32,941 nt of DNA, taken from NCBI GenBank assembly GCA_947330515.1, contig CAMZOE010000020.1, positions 1 through 32,941 of the forward strand. The letters run 5' to 3'. The translations under genes were made by a program, and so were the position numbers. The first letter of the stretch is position 1. Each line of letters opens with the position of its first letter. Source of the DNA: an uncultured Mycoplasmataceae bacterium. GTDB lineage: Bacteria; Bacillota_I; Bacilli_A; Mycoplasmatales; Hepatoplasmataceae. Of the stretch, positions 1 to 11,639 are shown one piece after another. Under the pieces are notes generated by a model, which did no database searches, was not told where the DNA came from, and worked only from the letters and a program-made list of their open reading frames with translations.

Positions 1-83
1 AAAAATATATAAATTGAGAATTAAAACAAGTCATATTAATTATATAAGTTTCTAGTTTTAACTTAATAAGACATAAACTTATA

Positions 84-129
84 TAAATACAAAAAAATGT
101 TATCTTTTGATAACATTTTTTTGTATTTA
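84..129. terminator. Long perfect hairpin, probable terminator of the upstream transcription unit
   Basis: Perfect 21-bp arms (84-104 / 109-129: taaatacaaaaaaatgttatc-tttt-gataacatttttttgtattta), T-rich 3' arm. Confidence 0.75.
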
Positions 130-240
130 ACTATTTTAAAATATTAAAGTATTTATGATTTTTTTTAAATAAATATTTATTTAAAAAAAATTTATTATGA
201 ATAAAGTTTAAAATAATGTATATTAATAAATTTATTAACT

Positions 241-246
241 TATAAT
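241..246 (+). promoter_or_regulatory. Candidate -10 box (TATAAT) of gltX
   Basis: Exact TATAAT 9 nt before the gltX ATG; no Shine-Dalgarno visible between them. Confidence 0.5.
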
Positions 247-254
247 AATGGTAT

Positions 255-1671
<1,417 letters not shown>

Positions 1672-1685
<14 letters not shown>

Positions 1686-2883
1686 AAAAATATATGACAG
1701 TATTCATGGTCATATTTTAATTCATGATGAATTAATTCAAGATTTAATTCAAGCTAAAGAGTTTCAACGTTTAAATAGAATTAAACAACTAGGATTTAAT
1801 TATGTTTTATTTCCTGGAGCTACTCATACAAGGTATGCTCATTCAATTGGAACATTTGAAGTAGCAAGAAAATTTCTTCGTGTTTTAAAAAAACAAGAAG
1901 AAATTAGTGAAAAAGAAGAAAGATTAATTTTAATTGCTGCATTGTTACATGATTTAGGTCACGGACCATTTTCTCATACTTTTGAAGAATTAAATAGTAA
2001 AAAAAATCATGAAACTTATACTATTGAAATCATTACTTCTAAATCTACAGAAATTAATAAAGTTTTAAGGAAGCATAAACTAGATGATGAAGAAATTCAA
2101 GAAATTGCTAGTATCATTGCAAAGAAACATCCTAAAAAATGAATTAATCAATTAATTTCTTCAGGTTTAGATGTAGATCGTTTAGATTATTTAATGCGTG
2201 ATAGTTTTTATACAATTGCAAACTATGGTAATTTAGACATTGATTGAATTATTGATAACGCTTTTGTTGAAGATGATAAAATTGTTTTTAATGAATATGC
2301 TCTTCATTCAATTGAAAACGTTTTAATTGGTAGATATCATATGTATAGTAGAGTTTATTTAAATCCAAAAGCTGAAGCTTTTGATAAACAACTAGGATTT
2401 CTTTTTAATCATTTAAGAAAACTTTATAATGAAAGTGAATATCAATTTAAAACAGATCTTAGTAGAGTTGAAAAAATTTTAAAAAATAAAGAATTAACAG
2501 TTAAAGAATTATTATTTTTAACTGATGATATTATTATCAATTTAATTGCAGAATTAAATTCTAAAGATGGAAAAGAACCTATTATTAAAAAACTTACTAC
2601 TAATATTTTAAATGGTAAACTTCCTCAAATTTTTGATCTTAGATGAGAAAAAGAAAATAAAGAATTTAATCAAAAAATTAAAAATAAACAAGAAGGAATT
2701 GAATTTGATACATTTTCCCTAAATGAAACAAAATATTTTGTTCTTAAAGAAGATGAAGAAATTTACATTAAACAAAAAACTATTGAAAAACTTTCTCTTG
2801 TTTCCTTATTAATTAAAAGTTCTATAGATTCTTCTAAAGAAGAATTTATTAACAAAGAAAAAAAGATTGGAATCTTAATATAA
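1672..2883 (+). CDS. HD-domain phosphohydrolase, YwfO/dNTP triphosphohydrolase-like
   Basis: YDSIHGHILIHDELIQDLIQAKEFQRLNRIKQLG...HTRYAHSIGTFEVAR...ALLHDLGHGPFSHTFE; TGA read as Trp; stop TAA 2881-2883. Confidence 0.85.
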
Positions 2884-4539
2884 ATGAAATATTTAATCCA
2901 TAATACTCTAATAAAAATTTTACAACCTGATTTTCCTAACATCAAGGAAGAGTTAGAGGTAATTAATAATTTAGGTAAAAATTATCATCTTTTTGGTGAA
3001 TATAGTATTAACTTACCTTTAAAATTATCAAAGCAACTAAAAGAAAATCCGATGGTTATTGCTGAAAAAATTCAAAAAATAATTGAAAAGGAAAATAATC
3101 ATCTTTTTGAAAAAGTTGAAGTTATGCGCCCTGGATTTATTAATTTTTTTCTTTCACAAGAAAGTCTTCAGGAAGAAATTCTTAAGTTCTTCGATAAAAA
3201 CTACAAACCAACATTTGATCATCTTAAAAAAGACAAAATTAATTATGAATATGTAAGTGCAAATCCGACAGGTTTTCTTCATATTGGTCATGCTAGAAAT
3301 GCTATTGTTGGAGATATCACAGTTAAACTTTTAAAATATGTTGGTAATGAAGTTTACACTGAATATTACATTAATGATTATGGAAATCAAATTACTAATT
3401 TAACTAATGCAGTTAATTTTTATTATCAAAAAGCATTAGGAAATGATGTTACTACCTTTGAAGAACCACAATACAAAGGAAAAGAAATTATCACTTATGG
3501 AGAGTTACTTGCTAAAGAATTTGGTAAGGAATTTGAACTTATTAATGATGAAAATTTTCTTCAATTAAAAGAAAAAACTTTAACTCACTTTTTAGAAGAA
3601 ATTAAAAAAACCCTAGCAAGTATTAAAATTGCTCCAATGGATGAATGAGTTAGTGAAACAACTTTATATACTAGTGATAAAGTTTCTAATGCTTTAAAAG
3701 CATTAGAGGAATCTAACAAAACTTATCAAAAAGATGGTGCTACTTGATTAAAAACAACTGAATATGGAGATGATAAAGATCGTGTTCTTGTAAAAGAAGA
3801 TGGTGGTTTTACTTATTTAGTTGGTGATATTGCTAACCATATTTTTAAACTAAGTAAAGGTTATAATAAACTAATTAATCTTTGAGGAAAAGATCATCAT
3901 GGTTATGAAACTAGAGTTAAAGCTTCACTTTCTTTCCTTGGTTATGATGATGTTTTAGAAGTAGATTATATAAGTATGGTTCAAATTCTTAATAAAGGAG
4001 AAGTTGTTAAAATGTCTAAACGTGCAGGAACTTCACTTACAATTAATGAAATGCTTAAAGATATTGAACCAAACCTATTACGTTACTTTATTGTTTCTAA
4101 ATCTAAAGAACAAAACTTAGAAATTGATATTAATAAAGTCAAAGAAGAAAATTCTAATAATCCATTCTTTTATATGCAATATGCAAATGCTCGTACAAAT
4201 CAATTATTAGAGAAGTATTTCAAAACAATTAATGATACAATTAAAATACCTAAGGAATTTAAAAATTTCTTACAAACAGAAAAAGAATTAGATTTAGTTA
4301 AAAATCTTCTTCAGTTTGAGGAAATAATTTCTAATGCTCTTTTACAAAGAGAACCTTCAATGTTGGTAAATTATTTAAAAGTTCTTGCTAACTCTTTCCA
4401 TTCTTACTATAATGATTTTAAAATTATTGGGGAAGACAAAGAACAAACTAATGAAAATATTATTTTAGTGAAAATTTATCAAAATGTTGCTAATCAGGTA
4501 TTAGATTTATTAGGGATTGAAACATTTACTAAAATGTAG
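2884..4539 (+). CDS. argS: Arginyl-tRNA synthetase
   Basis: [23 protein letters not shown] and [15 protein letters not shown]; starts directly after the preceding stop; stop TAG. Confidence 0.96.
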
Positions 4540-4546
4540 TAAGTGT
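4522..4546 (+). other. Hairpin over the argS stop codon
   Basis: acatttacta-aaatg-tagtaagtgt, 10-bp stem with one G.U pair; no T tract follows. Confidence 0.35.
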
Positions 4547-4564
4547 AAATATTAAGGAAAAAAC

Positions 4565-4963
4565 ATGTTAAAAACAGATATTATTGTTGACTATTTAAAA
4601 GAAAATGGAAAAACATCTTTTAAAAAAATTTGAGATGATCTTGAAAGTGAAATTTTAAGTGGTATTAATGATAGCGAAAATGCTGAAATTTGAGAATTAA
4701 AATCAAATGTTTATCTTTCAATGATTCAAGATTTTAATTTAATCATGATTGGTGGAAACGTTTGAAACGCTAAGGAAAGTTATTCTTTAGAACAAATTGA
4801 AAAAATTAATAATTCATTATATGAAAATTTAGAAGATTTAAGTGAAAATGAAGTTGATTTAGATAAAATTGAAGAAGAAAAAGAATTTAAAGAAGAACTT
4901 CATATAATTGAAGACGAAGTTAGTGAAACAATTGTTGAAACTGAAACAGAAAAAGTTACTTAA
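4565..4963 (+). CDS. rpoE: DNA-directed RNA polymerase delta subunit-like protein
   Basis: 132-aa ORF MLKTDIIVDYLKENGKTSFKKIWDDLESEI..., acidic Asp/Glu-rich C-terminus, adjacent to argS; code 4. Confidence 0.75.
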
Positions 4964-4978
4964 TTAAAATTAAGTAAC
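4955..4978. terminator. Hairpin at the 3' end of the rpoE-like gene
   Basis: gttacttaatt-aa-aattaagtaac perfect 11-bp arms; weak T tract. Confidence 0.45.
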
Positions 4979-5048
4979 AAAATATAATTTTTAATAAAAT
5001 TTGATATCATTATATATGATAAAATACAAGGAATATGAGGAAAAAATA

Positions 5049-5912
5049 ATGCTTGCAAATGCAAAAAAAATGCTTAAAGATGCCAAAAATGGTAAATATG
5101 CAATTGGACAATTCAATATTAATAATTTAGAATGAACAAAAGCTATTTTAGAAGTAGCAGAAGAAAACAAATCACCAGTTATTTTAGGAGTTTCTGAAGG
5201 AGCTGCTAAATATATGGGTGGTTATGATGCAGTTGTAGGAATGGTAACAGGTTTAGATAAAGCTTTAAAAATTACTGTTCCTGTAGCAATTCATTTAGAT
5301 CATGGTTCTTCATTTGAATCAACTAAAGCAGCAATGGATGCTGGATTTACTTCAATAATGTTTGATGGTAGTGAATTATCTATTGATGAAAACATTAAAA
5401 TCACTAAACAAGTTGTTGAGTATGCAAAAACTAAAAATGTTTCAGTTGAAGCAGAAGTTGGAACTGTTGGTGGAGAAGAAGACGGTGTTGTTGGTGGAGT
5501 TAGATATGCTTCATTAGATGAATGTACAAGAATCGCTAAAGAAGCTCAACCAGATTCATTAGCAGCTTCATTAGGATCAGTTCATGGTCACTATAGTGGT
5601 GAACCAAAATTAGGTTTTAAAGAAATGGAAGAATATTCTAGAGCTACTGATTTACCATTAGTTTTACATGGTGGTAGTGGTATTCCTAGTGATATGCTTA
5701 AAAAAGCAATTCATGCTGGAGAAGCTAAAATCAATGTTAATACAGAAATTCAAGAAGCCTTTACTAAAGGTGTAAGAGAATACATCGATAATAATAAAGA
5801 CAAAGAAGAAAAAGGATACGATCCAAGAAAAGTTCTTAAAGGTCCAATTGCTAATATGAAAGCAGTTGTAAAAGCTAAAATTGATATTTTCGAATCAGCT
5901 AATAAAGCTTAA
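5049..5912 (+). CDS. fba: Class II fructose-bisphosphate aldolase
   Basis: [56 protein letters not shown] motifs. Confidence 0.95.
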
Positions 5913-5941
5913 TCAATAAAAAGAAAAAAAGAAGGAGAGAT

Positions 5942-6154
5942 ATGAAAAAAGATTTACATCCAGAAATGAAAAAACTAACTGTTACTTGTGATACTTGTGG
6001 ATCATCTTTTGAAACAAATAGCACTAAAGATGAAATTAAAGTTGATGCATGTAATAATTGTCATCCATTTTATACTGGAAAAGCAACTTCTGCTTCAAAA
6101 GCAGGACGTGTTGATCGATTTAATACAAGATTAAATAAAGCAAACGAGAAATAA
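5942..6154 (+). CDS. rpmE: 50S ribosomal protein L31, zinc-binding type
   Basis: 70 aa [28 protein letters not shown]...[19 protein letters not shown] upstream. Confidence 0.93.
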   Translation: MKKDLHPEMKKLTVTCDTCGSSFETNSTKDEIKVDACNNCHPFYTGKATSASKAGRVDRFNTRLNKANEK

Positions 6155-6158
6155 GCGA

Positions 6159-6734
6159 ATGAAAAATAAAACATTGATTTATGGACCGATGTTTGCAGGA
6201 AAAAGCGATAAATTACTTTCGCTTTTTTTTAATTTTCAAGCATCAGGAAAAAAGGCAATTATTTTTAAACCAAAACTTGATACTAGAAGTAATCAAGTAA
6301 TTTCTCGTACTGGGGTTCAAAGCAAAGCAATTGATGTTGAAACATTAGAAGACATCATTGATTTCATTAAAAATCATTATGATAAAATAGAAGGGATTTT
6401 TATTGATGAAACTCAATTCCTTAAAATTAAACCTGACAATTTAGATTCTTTTTTTTCTTTTCTTGATGAAAGAAAAATTACCTTATATGTAGCACTTTTA
6501 AATAAAGATTATTTAGGAAATAATTTTGACAATTTTGACCTTTTAAAACCGTATTTTGATTGAGAAATAATCTTATCAGCAATTTGTCATTACTGTGGTA
6601 AACTTGCATTTAAAACCATTAAAATGCATGATAATAAAAGAGTTTACGATAAGAAAGAAATCATCGAAATTGAAGGTAGTGATTTAAAAACTAAATACTT
6701 ACCAGTATGTGAAAAACATTTCAATAAAACATAA
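6159..6734 (+). CDS. tdk: Thymidine kinase
   Basis: YGPMFAGKSDKLL P-loop, IFIDETQFL, C-terminal zinc-binding CHYCGK...CEKHF; TGA read as Trp. Confidence 0.92.
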
Positions 6735-6741
6735 CTTTTTG

Positions 6742-6779
6742 CTCTAACTTTACTATAATTTATATAGTTAATGTTAGAG
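6742..6779. promoter_or_regulatory. Operator-like dyad containing a TATAAT box, upstream of the HicA-like gene
   Basis: Nested inverted repeats CTCTAAC(6742-6748)/GTTAGAG(6773-6779) and ACTATA(6752-6757)/TATAGT(6763-6768); TATAAT at 6754-6759. Confidence 0.55.
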
Positions 6780-6792
6780 ATGGAAGAAAAAA

Positions 6793-7020
6793 ATGGGAAG
6801 CAATGTTGAAGTAAGGAAATTAAAACAATTCTTAAAAAAAAATAATTGAAATTTTGTAAGAGTAAAAAAACACGAAGTGTGAATATACAAAGATATTGAA
6901 AAAATAATTATCAACACACATAGAACTAAAGGTCAAGGAGTTGCCGAAAACACCTTAAAAGATATTGCTAAAATAATGAATATTTCAAAAAAAGAATTGA
7001 TCGAAAAAATAAAACAATAA
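6793..7020 (+). CDS. HicA-like (YcfA/dsRBD-fold) putative mRNA interferase toxin
   Basis: 75 aa: MGSNVEVRKLKQFLKKNNWNFVRVKKHEVWIYKDIEKIIINTHRTKGQGVAENTLKDIAKIMNISKKELIEKIKQ. Matches HicA organisation (G/N-W...R...H-x-x-W/F ... H ... gTLkxIxkxxgIs). Contains 2 TGA(Trp), so absent from the supplied ORF list. Confidence 0.65.
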
Positions 7021-7035
7021 AATTTCCCTAAAAGT

Positions 7036-7041
7036 TATAAT
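7036..7041 (+). promoter_or_regulatory. Candidate internal -10 box for the HicB-like gene
   Basis: Exact TATAAT in the HicA-HicB intergenic gap, 65 nt before the ATG. Confidence 0.35.
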
Positions 7042-7050
7042 TGTTTAAGA

Positions 7051-7087
7051 TATATATTTTTTTTATTTTAAATAAAAAAAAGATATA
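7051..7087 (+). other. A/T hairpin directly upstream of the HicB-like ribosome-binding site
   Basis: 18-bp near-perfect arms (7051-7068 / 7070-7087, one mismatch); GGAGG SD follows at 7093-7097. Confidence 0.5.
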
Positions 7088-7106
7088 TTTCTGGAGGATA
7101 TAAACT

Positions 7107-7499
7107 ATGAAACACAAAGAAGATTTAGTTTTAAAATTATTAAATTTAGAATTTCCAATTTTATTAACTGTTGAATTTGACGAAAAAGATGATTTTTATG
7201 AAATTAAAGCAAGCAAAATAAATCTTTTAATGGAGTCAACAACAAATAATCTTGAAGAAGCAAAAGAAGAATTTATTGATATTGTTCTTGCTATTTTTTC
7301 TTATTGAATAGAAAAAGATATTTTAGTTAAAGTGTTTAAACATTATAACTTTAAAAAAAAAGAAATTGAACAAATCACAAAAGAAAAACTTGATGAATTA
7401 AAACATTTTATTAAAATTAATAAAGAAAAAGATAAAGAATTCAATCTTTTTGTAAATGCAAGTACAAGTTGACAACCTCAAGAAACACAAAATATTTAA
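7107..7499 (+). CDS. HicB-like putative antitoxin
   Basis: 130 aa: FPILLTVEFDEKDDFYEIKASKINLLMESTTNNLEEAKEEFIDIVLAIFSYWIEKD resembles the HicB partial RNase H-like fold (strands plus an 'xxxLEEAxxxxxxxI' helix); follows the HicA-like ORF in canonical order. Confidence 0.5.
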
Positions 7500-7509
7500 A
7501 AAATAAGTT

Positions 7510-7539
7510 AAAATACACAATTGGTTTTGTGTATTTTTC
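7510..7539 (+). terminator. Rho-independent terminator of the HicA/HicB-like cassette
   Basis: aaaatacacaa (7510-7520) / ttgtgtatttt (7527-7537), perfect 11-bp arms with trailing T's. Confidence 0.75.
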
Positions 7540-7641
7540 ATAAATATATATTTATCTATTAGAAATAAGTTTTTTATATTTAAGTGATATATTAAAATTA
7601 ATATAGTTAAATAAAATATAAAAGAACACAGAAAAAGAGAA

Positions 7642-8718
7642 ATGATGCAAGAAAATATTATAAATAAACTTAAGGAAATTAAAAAAGAATTCGAAGAAAA
7701 TGAATTAAAATTACAAAATCCAGATATCCTTTCAAATATTGAAAATTATAAAAAAATTACAAAAAAACAAGCAAAAATTACAGAAAAATATAATTTATAT
7801 ATGGAATTTTTAAAATTTGAAGAATTAAAAAATGATTCCTTGGAAATGATTAAAAATGAAGAGGATGAAGAAATAATAAAAATGGCAAAAGAAGAATTAG
7901 CCATTTCTAAAAAAAAGCTTAGCAAACTAGAAATAAAAATTTTAGAAGTTTTAATTGAATTAGATCCCAATGATGATAAAGATTGTATGGTAGAAATTAA
8001 AGGAGCTGCTGGTGGAGATGAAGCTAATATTTTTGCTGGAGATTTATTTAGAATGTATTCTAAATATGCTTCAAAGAATGAATGAGAAATAGAAATCATT
8101 GATTTTGAAGAAACAGAACGCGGAGGGTATTCTTTTATTATTTTTCAAGTGAATGGTGTTAATGCATATAAACATTTTAAATTTGAATCAGGAGTACATC
8201 GTGTTCAAAGAGTTCCACAAACTGAAACACAAGGAAGAGTACATACTTCAACTGCAACTGTCCTTGTTACTCCAATTTTTGAAGAAACTAATAAAGAAAT
8301 TTCAATTCCTCAAAATGAATTAAGAATTGATACTTATCGTGCTTCTGGTTCTGGTGGACAACATATAAATAAAACAGATTCTGCTGTGCGTATTCTTCAC
8401 CTTCCAACAGGTATCGTTGTGGCATCACAACAAGGAAGATCTCAACATGATAATAAAGCAAAAGCAATGCAAATGTTAGAATCAAAAATTCAAGATGCAA
8501 TTAATCGTAAGAAACAAGAAGAAGAAAACAATACAAAAAAAACTTTAGTTGGTAGTGGTGACCGTTCTGAAAAAATAAGAACCTATAATTATAATCAAAA
8601 TAGAATTACAGATCATCGAGTATCACTAACTCTTAAAAAATTAGATCGTATTATGCAAGGTAATTTAGAAGAAATTATTGAGGTTCTACTTGCAAGTGAA
8701 AAAGAAAACGCAATATAA
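7642..8718 (+). CDS. prfA: Peptide chain release factor 1
   Basis: GVHRVQRVPQTETQGRVHTSTATV (PxT stop-recognition motif), RASGSGGQHINKTDSAVRI (GGQ). Confidence 0.96.
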
Positions 8719-9526
8719 ACTTTCTTTTTTATTAGAAGATAAAACCTACTATGCTCCTTTTAAAACACTTTCTTTACTTTTGGATAAAGATATTAATTGG
8801 ATTTTAAAACATCAAGAAGGTTTTTTAACTCTTGAAGAATATAAAAGATTTGTTATCTTACAACAAGCTTTAAAAGATCAAGAAGATTATACTTTTCTAG
8901 TTGATTATAAATATTTTTATGATCAAAAAATATTTCTTGAACAGGGAGTTTTTGTTCCACAAACTGATACAGAAATATTAATTGATAAACTTTTAGAAGA
9001 GAAAAAAAATTCTAAAACTAAAAGTGAGATAGAAGTTTTAGAAATTGGTTTTGGAACAGGTGCTATTTCTATTGCTCTTGCAAAAAATACTCAATGAACT
9101 TTTGATGCAATTGATATTAATTTAAAAGCTAAACAGTTAGCTCAAAAAAATGCTGAATATAATAAAGTAAGTGAAAGAATTAATTTTCTTTTAAAAGATT
9201 TATTTTCTCTTGCACTTACAAAAAGATATGATGTTATTATTTCTAATCCACCATATATTAATTTTGAAGATAAAAATGTTACTAAATGAGTAAAAGAGAA
9301 TCAACCTTTTGAAGCATTATATTCTAAAAATGATGGGCTAAATCATATTATTAAAATTTTGGAAATTTCAGAAAAAAATCTAAAACCAAAGGGAATACTT
9401 TTATTTGAATTTGGTTTTGATCAAAAAGAAGTAATTACAAAAATGATTGATGTTACTAAGTGAGAAATTTCATTTGGTAAAGATTTGAATAATCTTTGAA
9501 GATATGTATTATTAAGGAAAAAATAA
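8678..9526 (+). CDS. prmC: Release factor N5-glutamine methyltransferase
   Basis: VLEIGFGTGAISIALAKNTQW (SAM motif), SNPPYINFED (NPPY); overlaps prfA. Start uncertain: TTG at 8678 or 8690, or GTG at 8696. Stop TAA 9524-9526. Confidence 0.9.
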
Positions 9527-10083
9527 TGAAAATTGAAAAAATAATTAATGCCCTTAAAAATAATCAAATAGTGGCAATTCCAACTGATACTGTTTATGGA
9601 ATGTTTGCTTTTCCTTCAAAAGAAAATGCTAAAAAAATTAATGCTTTAAAACATTCACCAACTTCTAAAAAATTAAGTATCATGTCTACATCATTAGAAA
9701 AATATGATGATATTATTGCTTGAGAAAAATTTGAAAAAAATATTGTAGAAGAGAACCTACCTGGGCCAAAAACCTTTATTTTACCATTGAAAAATAATGA
9801 TTATACTAAAACTATTTTTCCATGAGAAGAAAGTATTGGAATAAGAGTTCCAGATTTTTTTAATAAAAACACTTATTTTTTAAAGGAAATATTAAAAGAA
9901 TTTGATTTTCTTTTTGCCACTTCTGTAAATATTAGTGGTGAACCAACATTATCAACTGCTAAAGAAATTAAAAAAATTTTTGGAAAAGAAATCTTAATTG
10001 TTAAAGAAATTGAAACCTTATCAGGAAAAGCATCAACGATAATTTCTTTATTAGATAATAAAATCACTATTATTAGAGAATAA
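9526..10083 (+). CDS. Sua5/YciO/YrdC-type L-threonylcarbamoyladenylate synthase
   Basis: NNQIVAIPTDTVYGMFAFPSKENAKKINALKHSPTSKKLSIM...GIRVPD...ATSVNISGEPTLSTA; TAATG junction with prmC. Confidence 0.85.
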
Positions 10084-10123
10084 AGAAAAGACACACAATT
10101 AAATTAGTGTGTCTTTTCTTTAT
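10080..10123. terminator. Strong hairpin, bidirectional-looking terminator
   Basis: ataaagaaaagacacac / gtgtgtcttttctttat, perfect 17-bp arms, 10-nt loop. Confidence 0.85.
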
Positions 10124-10278
10124 AAAGTAATAATTTTTTATTATGCAAATTGTAAATTTATATTGTAAAAAGAGATTCAAAACAATAATATTTATATTTT
10201 CATCGGGAAATGTTTTTATTAATAAATAAAATTATTTGTATCGTTAAACTAAAAAAAACAATAATAAAAATTAAAAAT

Positions 10279-10310
10279 TATATTTGAAGATTTTTTAATC
10301 TTCAAATATA
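10279..10310. other. Second perfect hairpin between the YrdC-type gene and glyA
   Basis: tatatttgaagatt-tttt-aatcttcaaatata, perfect 14-bp arms. Confidence 0.65.
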
Positions 10311-10418
10311 AGTTATTAATAGTTTCTTGTTTTTAAACTTTTTATTTTAAAACAATCTCACTTACTTTAATAATGAATGATAAAATAAAGATAAATGAAA
10401 AGAAAGTAAGAGGTATGA

Positions 10419-11639
10419 ATGAAAACAATTGAAGAAATGATTATGGAGGAAAATAAAAGACAAGATGATTATGTTGAATTAATTGCTTCAGAAAATTTTG
10501 TCTCTCAAAGAGTATTGAATGCTGCTGGTTCAAAACTTACTAATAAGTATGCCGAAGGATATCCGGGGAAAAGATATTATAATGGTTGTGATATTGTAGA
10601 TCAAATTGAACAACGAGCAATTGACAATGCTAAAAAAATTTTTAAAGCAAATTATGCTAACGTTCAACCTCATTCAGGTTCTCAAGCAAATATGGCAGCG
10701 TATTTATCAGTTTTAAAACCTGGTGATAAAATCTTAGGAATGTCACTTTCTAGTGGGGGACATTTAACTCATGGTCACATTGTTTCATCTACAGGAATTA
10801 TTTTTGAAGCAACTCATTATTATGTTGATGAAAAAACAAATGAATTAGATTATGAAGCAATTGAAGCAATTGCAATAAAAGAAAAACCACAATTGATTGT
10901 ATGTGGAGCAAGCGCTTATTCAAGAATGATTGATTTTGAAAAATTTCAAAAAATAGCTAAAAAAGTAGGGTCATATTTACTTGCTGATATTGCTCATATT
11001 GCTGGATTAATTGTTGCTGGGTTACATCAAAGTCCATTAGAATATTGTGATATAGTTACAACTACAACTCATAAAACTCTTCGTGGACCAAGGGGAGGAA
11101 TGATTTTAACTAATGATGAAGAAATTGCTAAAAAAATAGATAAATCAGTTTTCCCTGGAAACCAAGGTGGACCATTAGTTCATATTATTGCTGCTAAAGC
11201 AATTGCTTTTGAAGAAGCATCAACCATTTCTTTTTCAAAATATCAAAAACAAATAATCAAAAATGCTAAAGCAATGTCTGAATATTTTTTAGAAAAAAAT
11301 GTTTCAATTATTTCTGGTGGAACAGATAATCATTTGTTTTTAATTGATGTTAAAAAATCATTTGGTTTAACAGGTAATATTGCTGATGCATTATTATTTA
11401 AAGCAAACATTATTACTAATAAAAATTCAATTCCTTTTGATACAGAAAGACCAATGGTAACAAGTGGAATTAGAATTGGAACTCCAGCAATGACAACTAA
11501 AGGATTTAAAGAAAAAGAATTTATTGAAATTGCTAAAATAATCTTTGATGTTTTAACAGATAAAACTGAAGAGTTTGCAATCAGTCAACAAACAAAAGTG
11601 ATTAAAATTTTAAGAGGTGTAAATAATGACAATCAATAA
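10419..11639 (+). CDS. glyA: Serine hydroxymethyltransferase
   Basis: YVELIASENFVS, NVQPHSGSQANMAAY, VTTTTHKTLRGPRGGMIL (PLP Lys). Confidence 0.97.
   Translation: MKTIEEMIMEENKRQDDYVELIASENFVSQRVLNAAGSKLTNKYAEGYPGKRYYNGCDIVDQIEQRAIDNAKKIFKANYANVQPHSGSQANMAAYLSVLKPGDKILGMSLSSGGHLTHGHIVSSTGIIFEATHYYVDEKTNELDYEAIEAIAIKEKPQLIVCGASAYSRMIDFEKFQKIAKKVGSYLLADIAHIAGLIVAGLHQSPLEYCDIVTTTTHKTLRGPRGGMILTNDEEIAKKIDKSVFPGNQGGPLVHIIAAKAIAFEEASTISFSKYQKQIIKNAKAMSEYFLEKNVSIISGGTDNHLFLIDVKKSFGLTGNIADALLFKANIITNKNSIPFDTERPMVTSGIRIGTPAMTTKGFKEKEFIEIAKIIFDVLTDKTEEFAISQQTKVIKILRGVNNDNQ

Noticed and set aside
7746-8099. Minus-strand 117-aa ORF inside prfA
   Set aside because: Antisense to a confidently identified gene; low-complexity Ser/Ile/Phe translation typical of the complement of A-rich coding sequence.
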